Part shown: positions 8,925 to 16,635 of the stretch, one piece after another
How the letters are laid out: each line of letters starts with the position of its first letter
How positions within the stretch are numbered: position 1 is the stretch's first letter
NCBI RefSeq assembly: GCF_003151255.1
Contig: NZ_CP029481.1
Span: 3,780,001-3,837,500, forward strand
Direction of reading: 5' to 3'
DNA length: 57,500 nucleotides
Source of the DNA: Microvirga sp. 17 mud 1-3
GTDB taxonomy: Bacteria > Pseudomonadota > Alphaproteobacteria > Rhizobiales > Beijerinckiaceae
Translations under genes and position numbers: made by a program
The notes under the pieces: model-generated
The model's database searches: none
What the model saw: the letters and a program-made list of their open reading frames with translations, nothing else
Told to the model about the DNA's origin: nothing

Positions 8925-9922
8925 TCGGTGTGGGAATCATTGGGGCCGGCCATTTCGGCGCGGTCCATGCGCGCGCCATGAAAGGGGTCAAGGAGGTCCG
9001 GCTTGTCGCATCTTGCCGTGAGAGCAAAGATGCAGCCGCGGCTTTTGCTGAGGAACATGGCGGCCGGAGTTACGGGGACTGGCGCGCTTTGCTGGACGAT
9101 CCGACAGTTGATGCCGTGGTTATCGCGACGCCGCATCATCTGCACGAGGAGATCGCCGTCGCGGCTGCACGGGCTGGCAAGCATGTCCTGCTCGAAAAGC
9201 CCATGGCCCCTAGCCTCTCGTCCTGCGACGCCATCTTGGCGGCGGCCGATGCGGGTGGCGGCAAGCTGATGATCGGGCATGTGATGCACTTCGCCCTGCC
9301 CTGCCTCAAGGCTAAGGAAATTATTGATTCCGGAGCGCTCGGGGCGCCTGTCCTGGGTTCGAGCTGGATGATCAAGCTTTGGATGGAAAGCAACCGGCGC
9401 TCCTGGCATCTCGATCAAACCTGTGGCGGCGGCATGCTGATGACGGCCGGCATTCATGCCCTCGATCGCCTGATCTGGCTGATGGGGCAGCCCGTAACCG
9501 GCATCACTGCGATGACGGGCACCTATTTTCACGATCAGGAGGCAGACGATTCCGCGCTCCTCGGGTTGCGCTTCGCCAATGGCCGGATCGGCCAAGTCGC
9601 CAGCGTCGGCTACCGGGACGGCGCGGTGTCCTTCGCCATGGATCTTGTTTGCGAAAAAGGTACGATCCGTATCGATTTCGATCATGGCGTGTTCGTCGGG
9701 CAAGAGGGTGTCTGGGCTCCGGTCCCCCATTCCCTCGAGCCGAACTGGATGGACAAGGCCGTCATGCGCGAATGGCAGGCCATGGCGGCGAGCATCGCTA
9801 ATGACACCCCCTCCCCCGTCAGCGGCGCTTACGGACGCCATGTCGTCGCCTGTATCGAGGCCGCTTACCGCGCCAATGCCGAGCGCCGCGAGGTACAGAT
9901 CGTTGACGCTACATTTATGTAA
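8921..9922 (+). CDS. Gfo/Idh/MocA-family NAD(P)-dependent oxidoreductase 2
   Basis: This 333-residue protein has a canonical dinucleotide loop GIIGAGHFGAVHA (residues 5-17), the ATPHHLHEE segment, the EKPMAP motif near 93-98 and GIHALDRLIW around 177-186. The start at 8921 overlaps the stop of the first oxidoreductase by 4 nt; a longer in-frame reading would run deep into that gene and is rejected. Two linked MocA-type enzymes often catalyse an oxidation/reduction pair with recycled cofactor, which suits epimerisation or opening of an anhydro sugar (inference). The NanE-ROK fusion follows after 39 nt. Confidence 0.91.
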   Translation: MIGVGIIGAGHFGAVHARAMKGVKEVRLVASCRESKDAAAAFAEEHGGRSYGDWRALLDDPTVDAVVIATPHHLHEEIAVAAARAGKHVLLEKPMAPSLSSCDAILAAADAGGGKLMIGHVMHFALPCLKAKEIIDSGALGAPVLGSSWMIKLWMESNRRSWHLDQTCGGGMLMTAGIHALDRLIWLMGQPVTGITAMTGTYFHDQEADDSALLGLRFANGRIGQVASVGYRDGAVSFAMDLVCEKGTIRIDFDHGVFVGQEGVWAPVPHSLEPNWMDKAVMREWQAMAASIANDTPSPVSGAYGRHVVACIEAAYRANAERREVQIVDATFM

Positions 9923-9961
9923 CCCGCTCCCCGACAACGACACGAAAATCCGGAACCGGTC

Positions 9962-11596
9962 ATGAACTCGCAGCTGGCGACCGCCGCACTCCTCAACAGG
10001 CTAAGAGGGGGCCTCATCGTTTCATGCCAGCCCGTCCCCGGAGGCCCGTTCGACGACCCTGCCTCGGTCGTCCGCTTCGCACTGGCGGCTCAGGCAGCTG
10101 GCGCCAGGGGTCTTCGGATCGAAGGCGCGGCCAATGTTGCTGCCATCACTGCTGTCTCTTCGCTTCCGGTCATTGGGCTTGTGAAGCGTGACCTTGCGGA
10201 TACGCCGATCCGGATCACGCCTTGGATTGAGGACATTAAGGCACTATCCGAGGCTGGCGCCGCGATCATAGCATTTGACGCTACAGACCGGCCCAGGCCC
10301 GTCGCGATTCAGACCCTGGTCCATGAAGTGCGTGCGCTCAATCGTATCGCGATGGCTGATATTGCGACGATCTCCGAGGCAAGGAATGCCATCGCACTCG
10401 GCGTGGCTATCATTGGCACGACAATGTCCGGCTATACGCATGCGGGGCCGCCTCCCCGCATGCCGGACATCAATCTGGTGAGGGAATCCGGCGCGCTCGG
10501 CGCGCCGGTTTTCGCCGAAGGCCGCTACAACGAGCCACGTCTGGCGGCCGCAGCCATGCGGGCAGGAGCAACGGCGGTGGTGGTAGGCTCCGCCATTACC
10601 CGTCCGGAGCATATCACGCAGTGGTTCGTCGAGGCTGTCACGGTCGAAACAGCCCCACCGAAACCCGTCCTGGCGATCGATATCGGCGGCAGTAAGACCG
10701 CCGTCGCGCTCGTTCTGGAGAATCGAATTGTCGAGCGGCGGCAGGTTCGCACAACGCCTGCCGATGGAGCGGAGGCATGGCTGAGATCGGCCGCGGAGGC
10801 AGCACGGGATTGGCATGGTCAATATGCCGGTGTCGCTGCCGCCGTGACGGGCCTCGTGCATGACGGGTGCTGGACAGCCGTCAATCCGGCGACTCTGCCC
10901 GTTCCCACGGGTTTTCCGCTCGTGGCGCGCCTGGCTGATCTCTTTGCCTGCCCCGCTATGGCATTGAATGATGCTCAGGCGGCGGCTTGGGGCGAATATC
11001 GCTTTGGAGCCGGACGCGGGCGGGACCTTGTCTTTCTGACCGTATCGAGCGGGATCGGCGGAGGTGTCGTTGTAGCTGGGCGGCTCCTGCAGGGATCGAG
11101 CGGCCTTGCCGGGCATGTCGGCCAGATCCCGGTGCCAGCTCCCGGGGGCCATTATTGCCGCTTGGAAGATCTGGCGTCCGGATTTGCCATTGCGGCAGCT
11201 GCCCAAGCTGCCGGGCGTGCAGCGGATGCCAAAGCCGTTTTTTCCGCGATGGAGGCGGGTGAGAATTGGGCCGAACACATCATCGCTGAAGCTGTGAACC
11301 ATCTCGCCCTGGCACTCCCGGGATTGCAGGCGCTCCTGGATCCGCAAGTCATCGTGATCGGCGGCGGCGTAGGTCTCGCGGACGGCTTCCTCCCTCGGCT
11401 CGAGAAAGCACTGTCCCGCTTTCCTTCTGCTCTCAGACCCTCCCTGGCATCGGCTCACCTTGGGACGGACGCGGGGCTTCTAGGGGCAGCAGACCTCCTG
11501 AACAGGCAAATGTCCGAAATTCATGACATGGAAATGGCTGCAGCCCATGGTGCCTCCACACCTATGGGTAGCCACCGTTCGTCTGCAGAGACCTGA
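9962..11596 (+). CDS. Fused N-acetylmannosamine-6-phosphate 2-epimerase (NanE) and ROK-family kinase
   Basis: This 544-residue bifunctional protein is predicted to phosphorylate ManNAc (ROK domain) and epimerise ManNAc-6-P to GlcNAc-6-P (NanE domain). NanE spans about 1-228, with GLIVSCQP, VIGLVKRD, MADIAT, GTTMSGYT, FAEGRYNEP and the phosphate loop VVVGSAITRPEHIT. The ROK kinase spans about 235-530, with the phosphate-binding loop LAIDIGGSKTAVAL, ALNDAQAAAWGE and SSGIGGG. The usual ROK zinc motif CxCGxxGCxE is reduced to GGHYCRLE, so two of three cysteines are missing. Separate nanE and nanK genes are common; fusions are known in some proteobacteria. No nagA or nagB is visible in the window. 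Substrate identity is inferred from the NanE half, which is the strongest pointer for the whole cluster. Confidence 0.9.
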   Translation: MNSQLATAALLNRLRGGLIVSCQPVPGGPFDDPASVVRFALAAQAAGARGLRIEGAANVAAITAVSSLPVIGLVKRDLADTPIRITPWIEDIKALSEAGAAIIAFDATDRPRPVAIQTLVHEVRALNRIAMADIATISEARNAIALGVAIIGTTMSGYTHAGPPPRMPDINLVRESGALGAPVFAEGRYNEPRLAAAAMRAGATAVVVGSAITRPEHITQWFVEAVTVETAPPKPVLAIDIGGSKTAVALVLENRIVERRQVRTTPADGAEAWLRSAAEAARDWHGQYAGVAAAVTGLVHDGCWTAVNPATLPVPTGFPLVARLADLFACPAMALNDAQAAAWGEYRFGAGRGRDLVFLTVSSGIGGGVVVAGRLLQGSSGLAGHVGQIPVPAPGGHYCRLEDLASGFAIAAAAQAAGRAADAKAVFSAMEAGENWAEHIIAEAVNHLALALPGLQALLDPQVIVIGGGVGLADGFLPRLEKALSRFPSALRPSLASAHLGTDAGLLGAADLLNRQMSEIHDMEMAAAHGASTPMGSHRSSAET

Positions 11597-11731
11597 TATC
11601 CGAGAACCGATCTCCCAGAGCGCTTGAGTATGGGCACAAGAATGCTGCGCAAGGCTCGAGAGGCGCCTTAAGTGACCATGTGCAAGCTTCAGTCTCGCAC
11701 AAGCCTCCTTAAACTAGCCCCTCGGGCGCTC

Positions 11732-12064
11732 CTAAGGACCCTGTACCGTCTGAAGGTTCAACTCATCGATGATCCTGTCACGGCGATCTTCGCAGGCTCG
11801 GGCAGTCGCGGAGATCTGCTCGAGGGTGCTCCGGCCCGACCCATAAAAGCCTGCTCCAGCAAGTGTGGAGGCAATCCCGATCACGAGCACAATAGGCGCT
11901 GATCCGAACAGTCCGAAGAGGAGGCCCACGAGCAGCAGAATACCTGCTCCAACCGCGACCTTCGCCACGATCATGCTCTTTCGGCATTGCGTTGCAGCCT
12001 CAGACAACGCCTCGATTTCGGCTTCGAGATCAGCGATCTGTTTATGGAGGTCCATCATACCCAT
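11732..12064 (-). CDS. Small membrane protein with N-terminal coiled coil
   Basis: This 110-residue hypothetical protein has an amphipathic coiled-coil segment (about 4-30, rich in Leu, Glu and Ala), then two adjacent hydrophobic helices (about 33-54 and 58-75), and a charged C-terminal helix. No known family is recognised. It stands alone: the plus-strand nan-like operon ends 135 nt away and no obvious partner is close. No strong ribosome site is visible, and any of three Met codons in the first four residues could be the start. The alternation of charged and hydrophobic blocks argues that the frame is real. Confidence 0.55.
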   Translation of the reverse strand: MGMMDLHKQIADLEAEIEALSEAATQCRKSMIVAKVAVGAGILLLVGLLFGLFGSAPIVLVIGIASTLAGAGFYGSGRSTLEQISATARACEDRRDRIIDELNLQTVQGP

Positions 12065-12350
12065 GTTCTAAATGCGAAACTCGCTCTCAGAAAGGGGGCC
12101 ATACCTACCCTGGTCGTCCGTTTGAACGATCGAACCGGAAGGTGTTCTGGCTATACTGGACTGCCGCCTTCGATGGACTTCAAAATTCAAGTGAATTTTG
12201 ACTGCAATGAGTACGCCTTCGAAGAAGACACCAGGAAGAGATCGTCTCTAAGCTGTCTGAGATCGGCCCATCGACTGAGTTGTGAAAGACGCCAATATCG
12301 GGGGGCCCCATTATTGCTGGCATACTAAGCGCACGGCTTTGAGCTGAACC
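12065..12350. other. Intergenic stretch, nothing firm
   Basis: No convincing gene. The 113-codon plus-strand frame here is Ser/Arg/Cys-rich and has no ribosome site. The base composition is locally more AT-rich than the surrounding genes. It presumably holds the promoter of the small membrane protein. Confidence 0.4.
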
Positions 12351-12917
12351 TCAGCTAAGCGTTGCAACTCCGCTTCCCGGTTTATTTCCAGCTGGATAAA
12401 TAACGCTTCGATCGGGTCGAACGAAAGCACCCTGTGTAAGCCGAGCCGGTTCCAAACGGCCTTTTCCCATAATGTGAAACACGGCATTGTCCCGAGCTAT
12501 CAGATTGTCGGCTATAAGGCGACGATGGCACCGCCACCATACGGCCTCGGAACACATGATCGCGCAACGCCGCCTATGCCCCTCCTCAATCAGACGTCTA
12601 AGTCCTGCCTGAAACGGCTCCGACAGCGCATAGTCGGCATAGTTATGGAAGCTCTTGTTCGTCCACATTCCGTTGACGTCTAGAGGCATGGCTTTGGCTT
12701 TCCCGCGAAGACCGCCCAGCTCCGGGATATGCTCATAAGAGATCTGGTAGGCTGCTAGCGCGTGCGGGAGCGTATCCTTGTTGAACTGCGGATTGGCTCT
12801 CGACATCGGGACTTTTCTGACGTCCACGAGATGTTCAATCCGGAACTCCTGCAAAAGCTCGACAAGCTCCTCAAGGCTCCGGTTGGAGTGGCCGATGGTA
12901 AAGAGTGGCAGCGTCAC
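12351..12917 (-). CDS. DUF488 family protein
   Basis: This 188-residue protein matches the DUF488 pattern: TIGHSN at residues 7-12, LVDVRKVPMSRANPQFN near 30-46, YEHIPELGGLR near 60-70 and the CSEAVWWRCHRRLIAD cysteine/histidine motif near 122-137. Function is unknown; the fold suggests a small nucleotide- or nucleic-acid-related enzyme. The start codon is GTG at 12917 with AAGG six bases upstream. It is last in a three-gene set, 9 nt after the DUF2945 gene, a pairing seen often in rhizobia. Confidence 0.88.
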   Translation of the reverse strand: MTLPLFTIGHSNRSLEELVELLQEFRIEHLVDVRKVPMSRANPQFNKDTLPHALAAYQISYEHIPELGGLRGKAKAMPLDVNGMWTNKSFHNYADYALSEPFQAGLRRLIEEGHRRRCAIMCSEAVWWRCHRRLIADNLIARDNAVFHIMGKGRLEPARLTQGAFVRPDRSVIYPAGNKPGSGVATLS

Positions 12918-12926
12918 ACGTTGCCT

Positions 12927-13136
12927 TCACGCGCGATCGAGCGCGCTGCCTTTATGTGCAGCGATATGGTTAGTTCTGTCGCTCTTGATCTCGTACTGAG
13001 GGTCATCCTCCGAGGCGTGATGTGTGTATCCTTTGTAATCGAAATCGCGGGTATGGACCTTGACGATTCTCCCGGACACGCGTCCCGCCTCGGAATTCCA
13101 ACTTACATGATCGCCGACATTGAATTTGTGGGTCAT
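12927..13136 (-). CDS. DUF2945 (HVA1-type TUDOR-like) small protein
   Basis: This 69-residue protein has KFNVGDHVSWNSEAGRVSG at the N-terminus, the KVHTRDFDYKGYTHHASEDDPQYEIKS core and a K/A-rich end, typical of DUF2945 small SH3/TUDOR-like proteins of unknown role. The strong ribosome site CGGAGGTAAA precedes the ATG at 13136, and the upstream gene's TGA overlaps that ATG. It probably forms an operon with the 139-residue protein upstream and DUF488 downstream. Relatives are common in stress-related loci, so a general-stress function is a guess. Confidence 0.9.
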   Translation of the reverse strand: MTHKFNVGDHVSWNSEAGRVSGRIVKVHTRDFDYKGYTHHASEDDPQYEIKSDRTNHIAAHKGSALDRA

Positions 13137-13552
13137 TTTACCTCCGACGCTCCAATTGAAAATGCTCCTCTCAATATAGAGACATCCATTCCTCCATCGA
13201 GCATCATGCAGATGCTGCGCTCCGCCGCTTCGCGGATTGCCGGCCAGTTGCGCCGGCTACTTGTCAATACAATACGCTCCGGAGCGATATGCGCGAAGGT
13301 CAGGCAGGCCGCGTGAACCGTTTGGGCTTCGATGGGAATGAAAAGCGCAACGATATCGCCATTATATCCGGCGGAGCGGTTGACGTGGCCACTCGGTAAA
13401 AGGCTGCCATAGAGTGGCTTGGCCGCGTAGTGCCCCCGGAGCCCGCCCTCAGTTTTCAGCTCGCGGAAATCATGACGATGCAGCGGATAGCGGAAGTAGT
13501 AAGAGATCCGCGGGACCCGCCGCAATTCGCCAAGATCAAGATCATCGACCAT
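13133..13552 (-). CDS. Hypothetical protein, first gene of the DUF2945-DUF488 operon
   Basis: This 139-residue frame has no family I recognise. It has a basic, aromatic-rich N-terminus and a middle hydrophobic segment (GDIVALFIPIEA, about 65-76). The C-terminal half has the look of a small mixed alpha/beta domain. Its stop overlaps the start of the DUF2945 gene (ATGA), which supports real translation and coupling. The start at 13552 has no clear ribosome site, so a downstream start is possible. Confidence 0.5.
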   Translation of the reverse strand: MVDDLDLGELRRVPRISYYFRYPLHRHDFRELKTEGGLRGHYAAKPLYGSLLPSGHVNRSAGYNGDIVALFIPIEAQTVHAACLTFAHIAPERIVLTSSRRNWPAIREAAERSICMMLDGGMDVSILRGAFSIGASEVK

Positions 13553-13653
13553 TACCGCCCGATCTTCCGTCTGATCGCTCGACCCTGGGGCCCGGGCCCA
13601 AAGGCAGTCACGGGATATAATCCACTCCTGTCTTTTCTGAGCGGAGAGGCGAA

Positions 13654-13676
13654 GAAGGCTGACATCATCAGCCTTC
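13654..13676 (-). terminator. Hairpin downstream of the PRC-barrel gene
   Basis: GAAGGCTGA (13654-13662) and TCAGCCTTC (13668-13676) form a perfect 9-bp stem with a 5-nt loop, 20 bp past the PRC-barrel stop on the minus strand. No run of T follows, so it may be a weak or factor-dependent terminator or an mRNA stabiliser. Confidence 0.4.
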
Positions 13677-13696
13677 GACAGGGACGGGAATCGAAC

Positions 13697-14083
13697 TCAG
13701 ATGCCCCAGTAATATGGCACCCGCCAGTAATCATGCAGTTCCCGCTCACGCTCCCGTTCCGTCCAGTCGTAGTCACTCCGCTCCCGATAGAATGTAGGAG
13801 CGCCACGAAGCTGCTCCTCAGTAATGTCAGTACGGTACCCTCCTAGGCTCGTGTCGTAGGTCAGCTTGCTCCAGGGAATCGTGTGCTCGTCTTCTCCCAT
13901 ACCCAGAAAGCCGCCAAAGCTCATCACTGCGTATGTGACTTTGCCGCTCATCTTCTCGATCATTAGCCGCTTGATTGAGCCGAGGTGGTTGCCCTGCGGA
14001 TCATAGACGGCGGTGCCCTCAACCCGGTCACTCTCGATCAAGGGTTTCCCGGTCATCACACCCGGAGCATCGCTCTGCGTCAT
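13697..14083 (-). CDS. PRC-barrel domain protein
   Basis: This 128-residue cytoplasmic protein has a PRC-barrel beta-domain (about 15-95: VEGTAVYDPQGNHLGSIKRL, then GKVTYAVMSFGGFLGMGEDEHTIPW). A very charged tail rich in Arg, Glu, Tyr and Trp (about 96-128) ends in WRVPYYWGI. The start at 14083 follows ATGGAGGAAACG, a clear ribosome site; the longer in-frame extension has no domain similarity. PRC-barrel proteins of this form are common in Hyphomicrobiales and often belong to the general stress regulon. The upstream EcfG-like element supports that here. Confidence 0.88.
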   Translation of the reverse strand: MTQSDAPGVMTGKPLIESDRVEGTAVYDPQGNHLGSIKRLMIEKMSGKVTYAVMSFGGFLGMGEDEHTIPWSKLTYDTSLGGYRTDITEEQLRGAPTFYRERSDYDWTERERERELHDYWRVPYYWGI

Positions 14084-14142
14084 CGTTTCCTCCATTAGGT
14101 TCGCATGGCATGCAGGAGCCATCGTCCTCCTGACAGTGAGGT

Positions 14143-14167
14143 AACTCGCGCTCAAAAGCCTCGTTCC
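14143..14167 (-). promoter_or_regulatory. Candidate EcfG (general stress sigma) promoter for the PRC-barrel gene
   Basis: On the minus strand GGAAC (14167-14163), a 16-bp spacer and AGTT (14146-14143) resemble the alphaproteobacterial EcfG consensus GGAAC-N16/17-cGTT, with one change in the weak first position of the -10. It lies about 60 bp before the start codon. Confidence 0.4.
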
Positions 14168-14582
14168 CGTTTGCGGAAGCCGGAACGGTTCGCCTGACCG
14201 GAGCCGTGAAGGCCACGCTTGATTCCCGGCGGCTTCGGATGATATTTCATCGAGCCTCTTCGTGTTCCATCCACCCTCCAGCCTTAGTCCTGGATACGGC
14301 TTCTGATGTGCGCTCGGGGAGGTGAAAATCACGAGGAAGATTCACTCGCGATCCCAAGATGGCGACGAGGACAGGCTTTTGCTTAGCCCGGAGTAGCCGA
14401 GGCGCCTGTTTCCAGCAGTCCGCCGGGAACAGTTCCAGGCCCTTTTAACCTGATCGTCTGATGGGGCAGCTGGCAGGATGAGGCCCTTCCCGCCCGGGAC
14501 ACCTTGCCAGACTCGTAGCGGCGCTGGGGAAGCCCAGGCAGCGCGCCAAGGGATTGCTGTCCCTTGACCTCCATAATGTTCT
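14168..14582. other. Intergenic stretch between divergent genes
   Basis: No gene is supported. GGAACAGTTCC (14426-14436) is an 11-bp palindrome, but no promoter or gene can be tied to it. Short frames on the minus strand are Ser/Pro/Arg-rich and are regarded as chance. Confidence 0.4.
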
Positions 14583-15011
14583 ATGTTTGTTCTCATTCAT
14601 CTCGAACAGGAAGGTCAACAGACAGTGAGCCGCGCAGGAACAACCCAACGACCAGCGGAATGCCACGACCTCGAACAGCAGTTGAGGGAAGTGAAGAGAC
14701 TGCTCGCGAGAGCTGAGCAGCAGATCAGGAAACAGCAAGAGAAGGTCGGGAATCAGAAGCAGCAGATTCGCGAGATCCAGGCCCAGGCAAGGCAGGAGGC
14801 GAATCTCGCTGCCGAATGTGAGGAGCTGAAAGCAGAGGTCCTTGAGTTAAAGGGCGAGATCCGGGAACTGACACGTGCCAACCGTGAGCAAATTACGAAA
14901 AACGAGGCCCTCCAGGCTGAAATCATGAGGTTGAAACTCGGGACCAAAGCTCAGAAGTCGAATGGGATGCGGATCGGAGCGAACCTCCGAGGCTTGCCTG
15001 CAATCTCCTGA
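14583..15011 (+). CDS. Hypothetical coiled-coil protein
   Basis: This frame of up to 142 residues is dominated by a long heptad-like, Glu/Gln/Lys/Arg-rich coiled coil (about 28-125) with Leu, Ile and Val at regular spacing, and a short non-helical C-terminus. No enzyme motif or membrane segment is present. The start is uncertain: the ATG at 14583 lacks a clear ribosome site, whereas an in-frame GTG at 14625 follows GGAAGG at about 10 nt. The protein could be structural or a DNA-associated accessory. It has no family I can name. Confidence 0.55.
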   Translation: MFVLIHLEQEGQQTVSRAGTTQRPAECHDLEQQLREVKRLLARAEQQIRKQQEKVGNQKQQIREIQAQARQEANLAAECEELKAEVLELKGEIRELTRANREQITKNEALQAEIMRLKLGTKAQKSNGMRIGANLRGLPAIS

Positions 15012-15426
15012 TTGCAGGAGCCCACAAACCCTTCAGGGTCTTCTAGCGGACACAGCCTGAACAGGGAGCGTCTGCGCCGGGGAGTTCGTCGCGATCGCGT
15101 CTTGTGGGTTCGAGGCGGGGCCGCATGTCTCAGTTGCTGCGCCCCAACCCACAGATGCTCCTGGTCTGGCATTCAAGGGCCTCGGTCCCGCCAAGGAAGA
15201 GGTTGGGCGGGTTTGGCACGCTTGACCCTATCGTATGCGACGGCCGGCACTTTCGCGGGATCGACCTGCCAGTTTATGAGCATGAACCCGGCAGTCTCCC
15301 TCCAGCTGCTGGTTGCGATCATCCATGGCTGCCTCCTTCGGATCAGATAAGCCATAAGTCATGTGTCGCAGAGGGGCCGGGCAAGAGCTTAGATGGGGAT
15401 GGTGAGGTTGGTTTTCATATAACGAA
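15012..15426. other. Intergenic stretch with one short frame behind a strong ribosome site
   Basis: No recognised gene. On the minus strand CGAAGGAGGCAGCC immediately precedes an ATG at 15326 that opens a 32-codon frame ending at 15228. A second frame starting nearby runs to 15173. Either could be a small protein or the remains of a frameshifted gene. Nothing else was seen. Confidence 0.3.
15228..15326 (-). CDS. Possible 32-residue small protein (strong ribosome site only)
   Basis: The frame begins MDDRNQQLEG and is basic at its end. The only support is the near-ideal AAGGAGG at 5 nt spacing. No homologue is recognised, and the frame could be the start of a decayed gene, since a second overlapping frame continues beyond its stop. 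It is listed because it is too short for usual gene calling. Confidence 0.2.
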   Translation of the reverse strand: MDDRNQQLEGDCRVHAHKLAGRSRESAGRRIR

Positions 15427-15452
15427 AAGGCCGCCCACATAAGGGCGGCCTT
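15427..15452 (-). terminator. Rho-independent terminator after recA
   Basis: AAGGCCGCCC (15427-15436) and GGGCGGCCTT (15443-15452) give a perfect 10-bp GC-rich stem with a 6-nt loop. On the minus strand it is followed by TTCG and AT-rich sequence, and it sits 68 bp past the recA stop. A plus-strand role is also possible (GTTATTT follows). Confidence 0.8.
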
Positions 15453-15519
15453 GTTATTTCGTACACAAGCGATCCTATCTGGGACGCTGAAACATTCAGA
15501 TTTGTTTTTGAGAGACCCC

Positions 15520-16560
15520 TCAGGCAGCATCCTCCGATGTACTCACATCGTCATTGCCCTGCAGGTCCGCGATCAAGAGTCCGGCATTTTGGCGGATCTT
15601 ACTCTCGATCTCGGCAGCAATCTCAGGATTGTCCTTCAGAAATGCCTTGGCGTTCTCGCGGCCCTGGCCGAGGCGCTGGCTGTCATAGGAGAACCAGGCG
15701 CCGGACTTCTCCACCACGTTGGCCTTTACTCCCAGATCGATCAATTCGCCCATCTTCGAGATGCCCTCGCCGAACATGATGTCGAACTCGACCTGCTTGA
15801 AGGGCGGCGCGACCTTGTTCTTGACGACCTTGACGCGCACCGAGTTGCCGATCGGCTCATCGCGATCCTTGAGGGTCGAGACGCGGCGGATGTCGAGGCG
15901 CACGGAGGCATAGAACTTGAGCGCATTGCCGCCCGTCGTCGTCTCAGGCGAGCCGTACATGACGCCGATCTTCATGCGGATCTGGTTGATGAAGATCACC
16001 ATCGTGTTGGCGCGGTTAATCGAACCGGTGAGCTTGCGCAGGGCCTGGCTCATGAGACGGGCCTGGAGACCGGGACGGCTCTCACCCATCTCGCCCTCGA
16101 TCTCGGCCTTCGGGGTCAGCGCCGCCACCGAGTCGATGACCAGCACGTCCACGGAGCCGGAGCGCACGAGCGTGTCGGCAATCTCGAGGGCCTGCTCGCC
16201 CGTGTCGGGCTGGGAGATCAGCAGGTCGTCCAGATTGACCCCGAGCTTGCGGGCATAGACCGGATCCAGGGCATGCTCGGCATCGATAAAGCCGCACACA
16301 CCACCCTTCTTCTGAGCCTCAGCAATTGTCTGAAGTGCGAGCGTCGTCTTGCCCGAAGATTCCGGCCCGTAGATCTCGACGATGCGTCCCCGCGGCAGGC
16401 CGCCGACCCCGAGCGCAATATCCAAGCCGATCGACCCAGTCGAGACCGTCTCCACTTCGATGACCTGATCGCCACCGAGGCGCATGATGGCGCCTTTGCC
16501 AAAGGCTCGTTCAATCTGGCTGACGGCAGTCTCTATTGCCTTGGCCTTATCCATGCTCAT
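15520..16560 (-). CDS. recA: RecA recombinase
   Basis: This protein drives ATP-dependent strand exchange and acts as coprotease for LexA self-cleavage. It has 346 residues from the chosen start. Walker [10 protein letters not shown], the EHALDP motif, Walker [12 protein letters not shown], the L1 loop region ([22 protein letters not shown], split here by description only), the L2 region [28 protein letters not shown] and the C-terminal [16 protein letters not shown] are all intact. The start at 16560 (or the Met two codons on, 16554) is preferred because the longer frame runs into the promoter and SOS box. The N-terminus is shorter than that of many alphaproteobacterial RecA proteins, which carry 10-15 extra residues. 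It stands alone, with its own SOS-type promoter and terminator. It lies among small stress genes rather than next to alaS or recX, so it may be the main copy or a second one. Confidence 0.97.
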   Translation of the reverse strand: MSMDKAKAIETAVSQIERAFGKGAIMRLGGDQVIEVETVSTGSIGLDIALGVGGLPRGRIVEIYGPESSGKTTLALQTIAEAQKKGGVCGFIDAEHALDPVYARKLGVNLDDLLISQPDTGEQALEIADTLVRSGSVDVLVIDSVAALTPKAEIEGEMGESRPGLQARLMSQALRKLTGSINRANTMVIFINQIRMKIGVMYGSPETTTGGNALKFYASVRLDIRRVSTLKDRDEPIGNSVRVKVVKNKVAPPFKQVEFDIMFGEGISKMGELIDLGVKANVVEKSGAWFSYDSQRLGQGRENAKAFLKDNPEIAAEIESKIRQNAGLLIADLQGNDDVSTSEDAA

Positions 16561-16597
16561 CGCAAATCTCGTGCTTCGTGAAGGGTGCCCCATCCTA

Positions 16598-16635
16598 GAG
16601 ATAGGGGAGCCGATCCACAAGAACAAATAGGGAAC
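16598..16635 (-). promoter_or_regulatory. recA promoter with LexA (SOS) box
   Basis: On the minus strand GTTCCCTATTTGTTC (16635-16621) is an exact GTTC-N7-GTTC alphaproteobacterial LexA box. Its last six bases, TTGTTC, serve as a -35 candidate, followed after 17 bp by TATCTC (16603-16598) as -10. LexA bound here would block RNA polymerase. The recA ATG is about 37 bp further on. Confidence 0.85.

Noticed and set aside
10244..11458. 404-codon minus-strand frame opposite NanE-ROK
   Set aside because: Antisense; the plus-strand frame holds both domains in order.
13678..13703. tRNA T-arm-like sequence (GTTCGATTCC on the minus strand)
   Set aside because: Flanking bases do not pair as a T-stem and no acceptor or anticodon arms are found; it overlaps the end of the PRC-barrel gene.
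15451..16581. 376-codon plus-strand frame opposite recA
   Set aside because: It mirrors recA in the opposite frame; the composition (His, Asp, Leu, Arg rich) is that of an antisense shadow of a high-GC gene.
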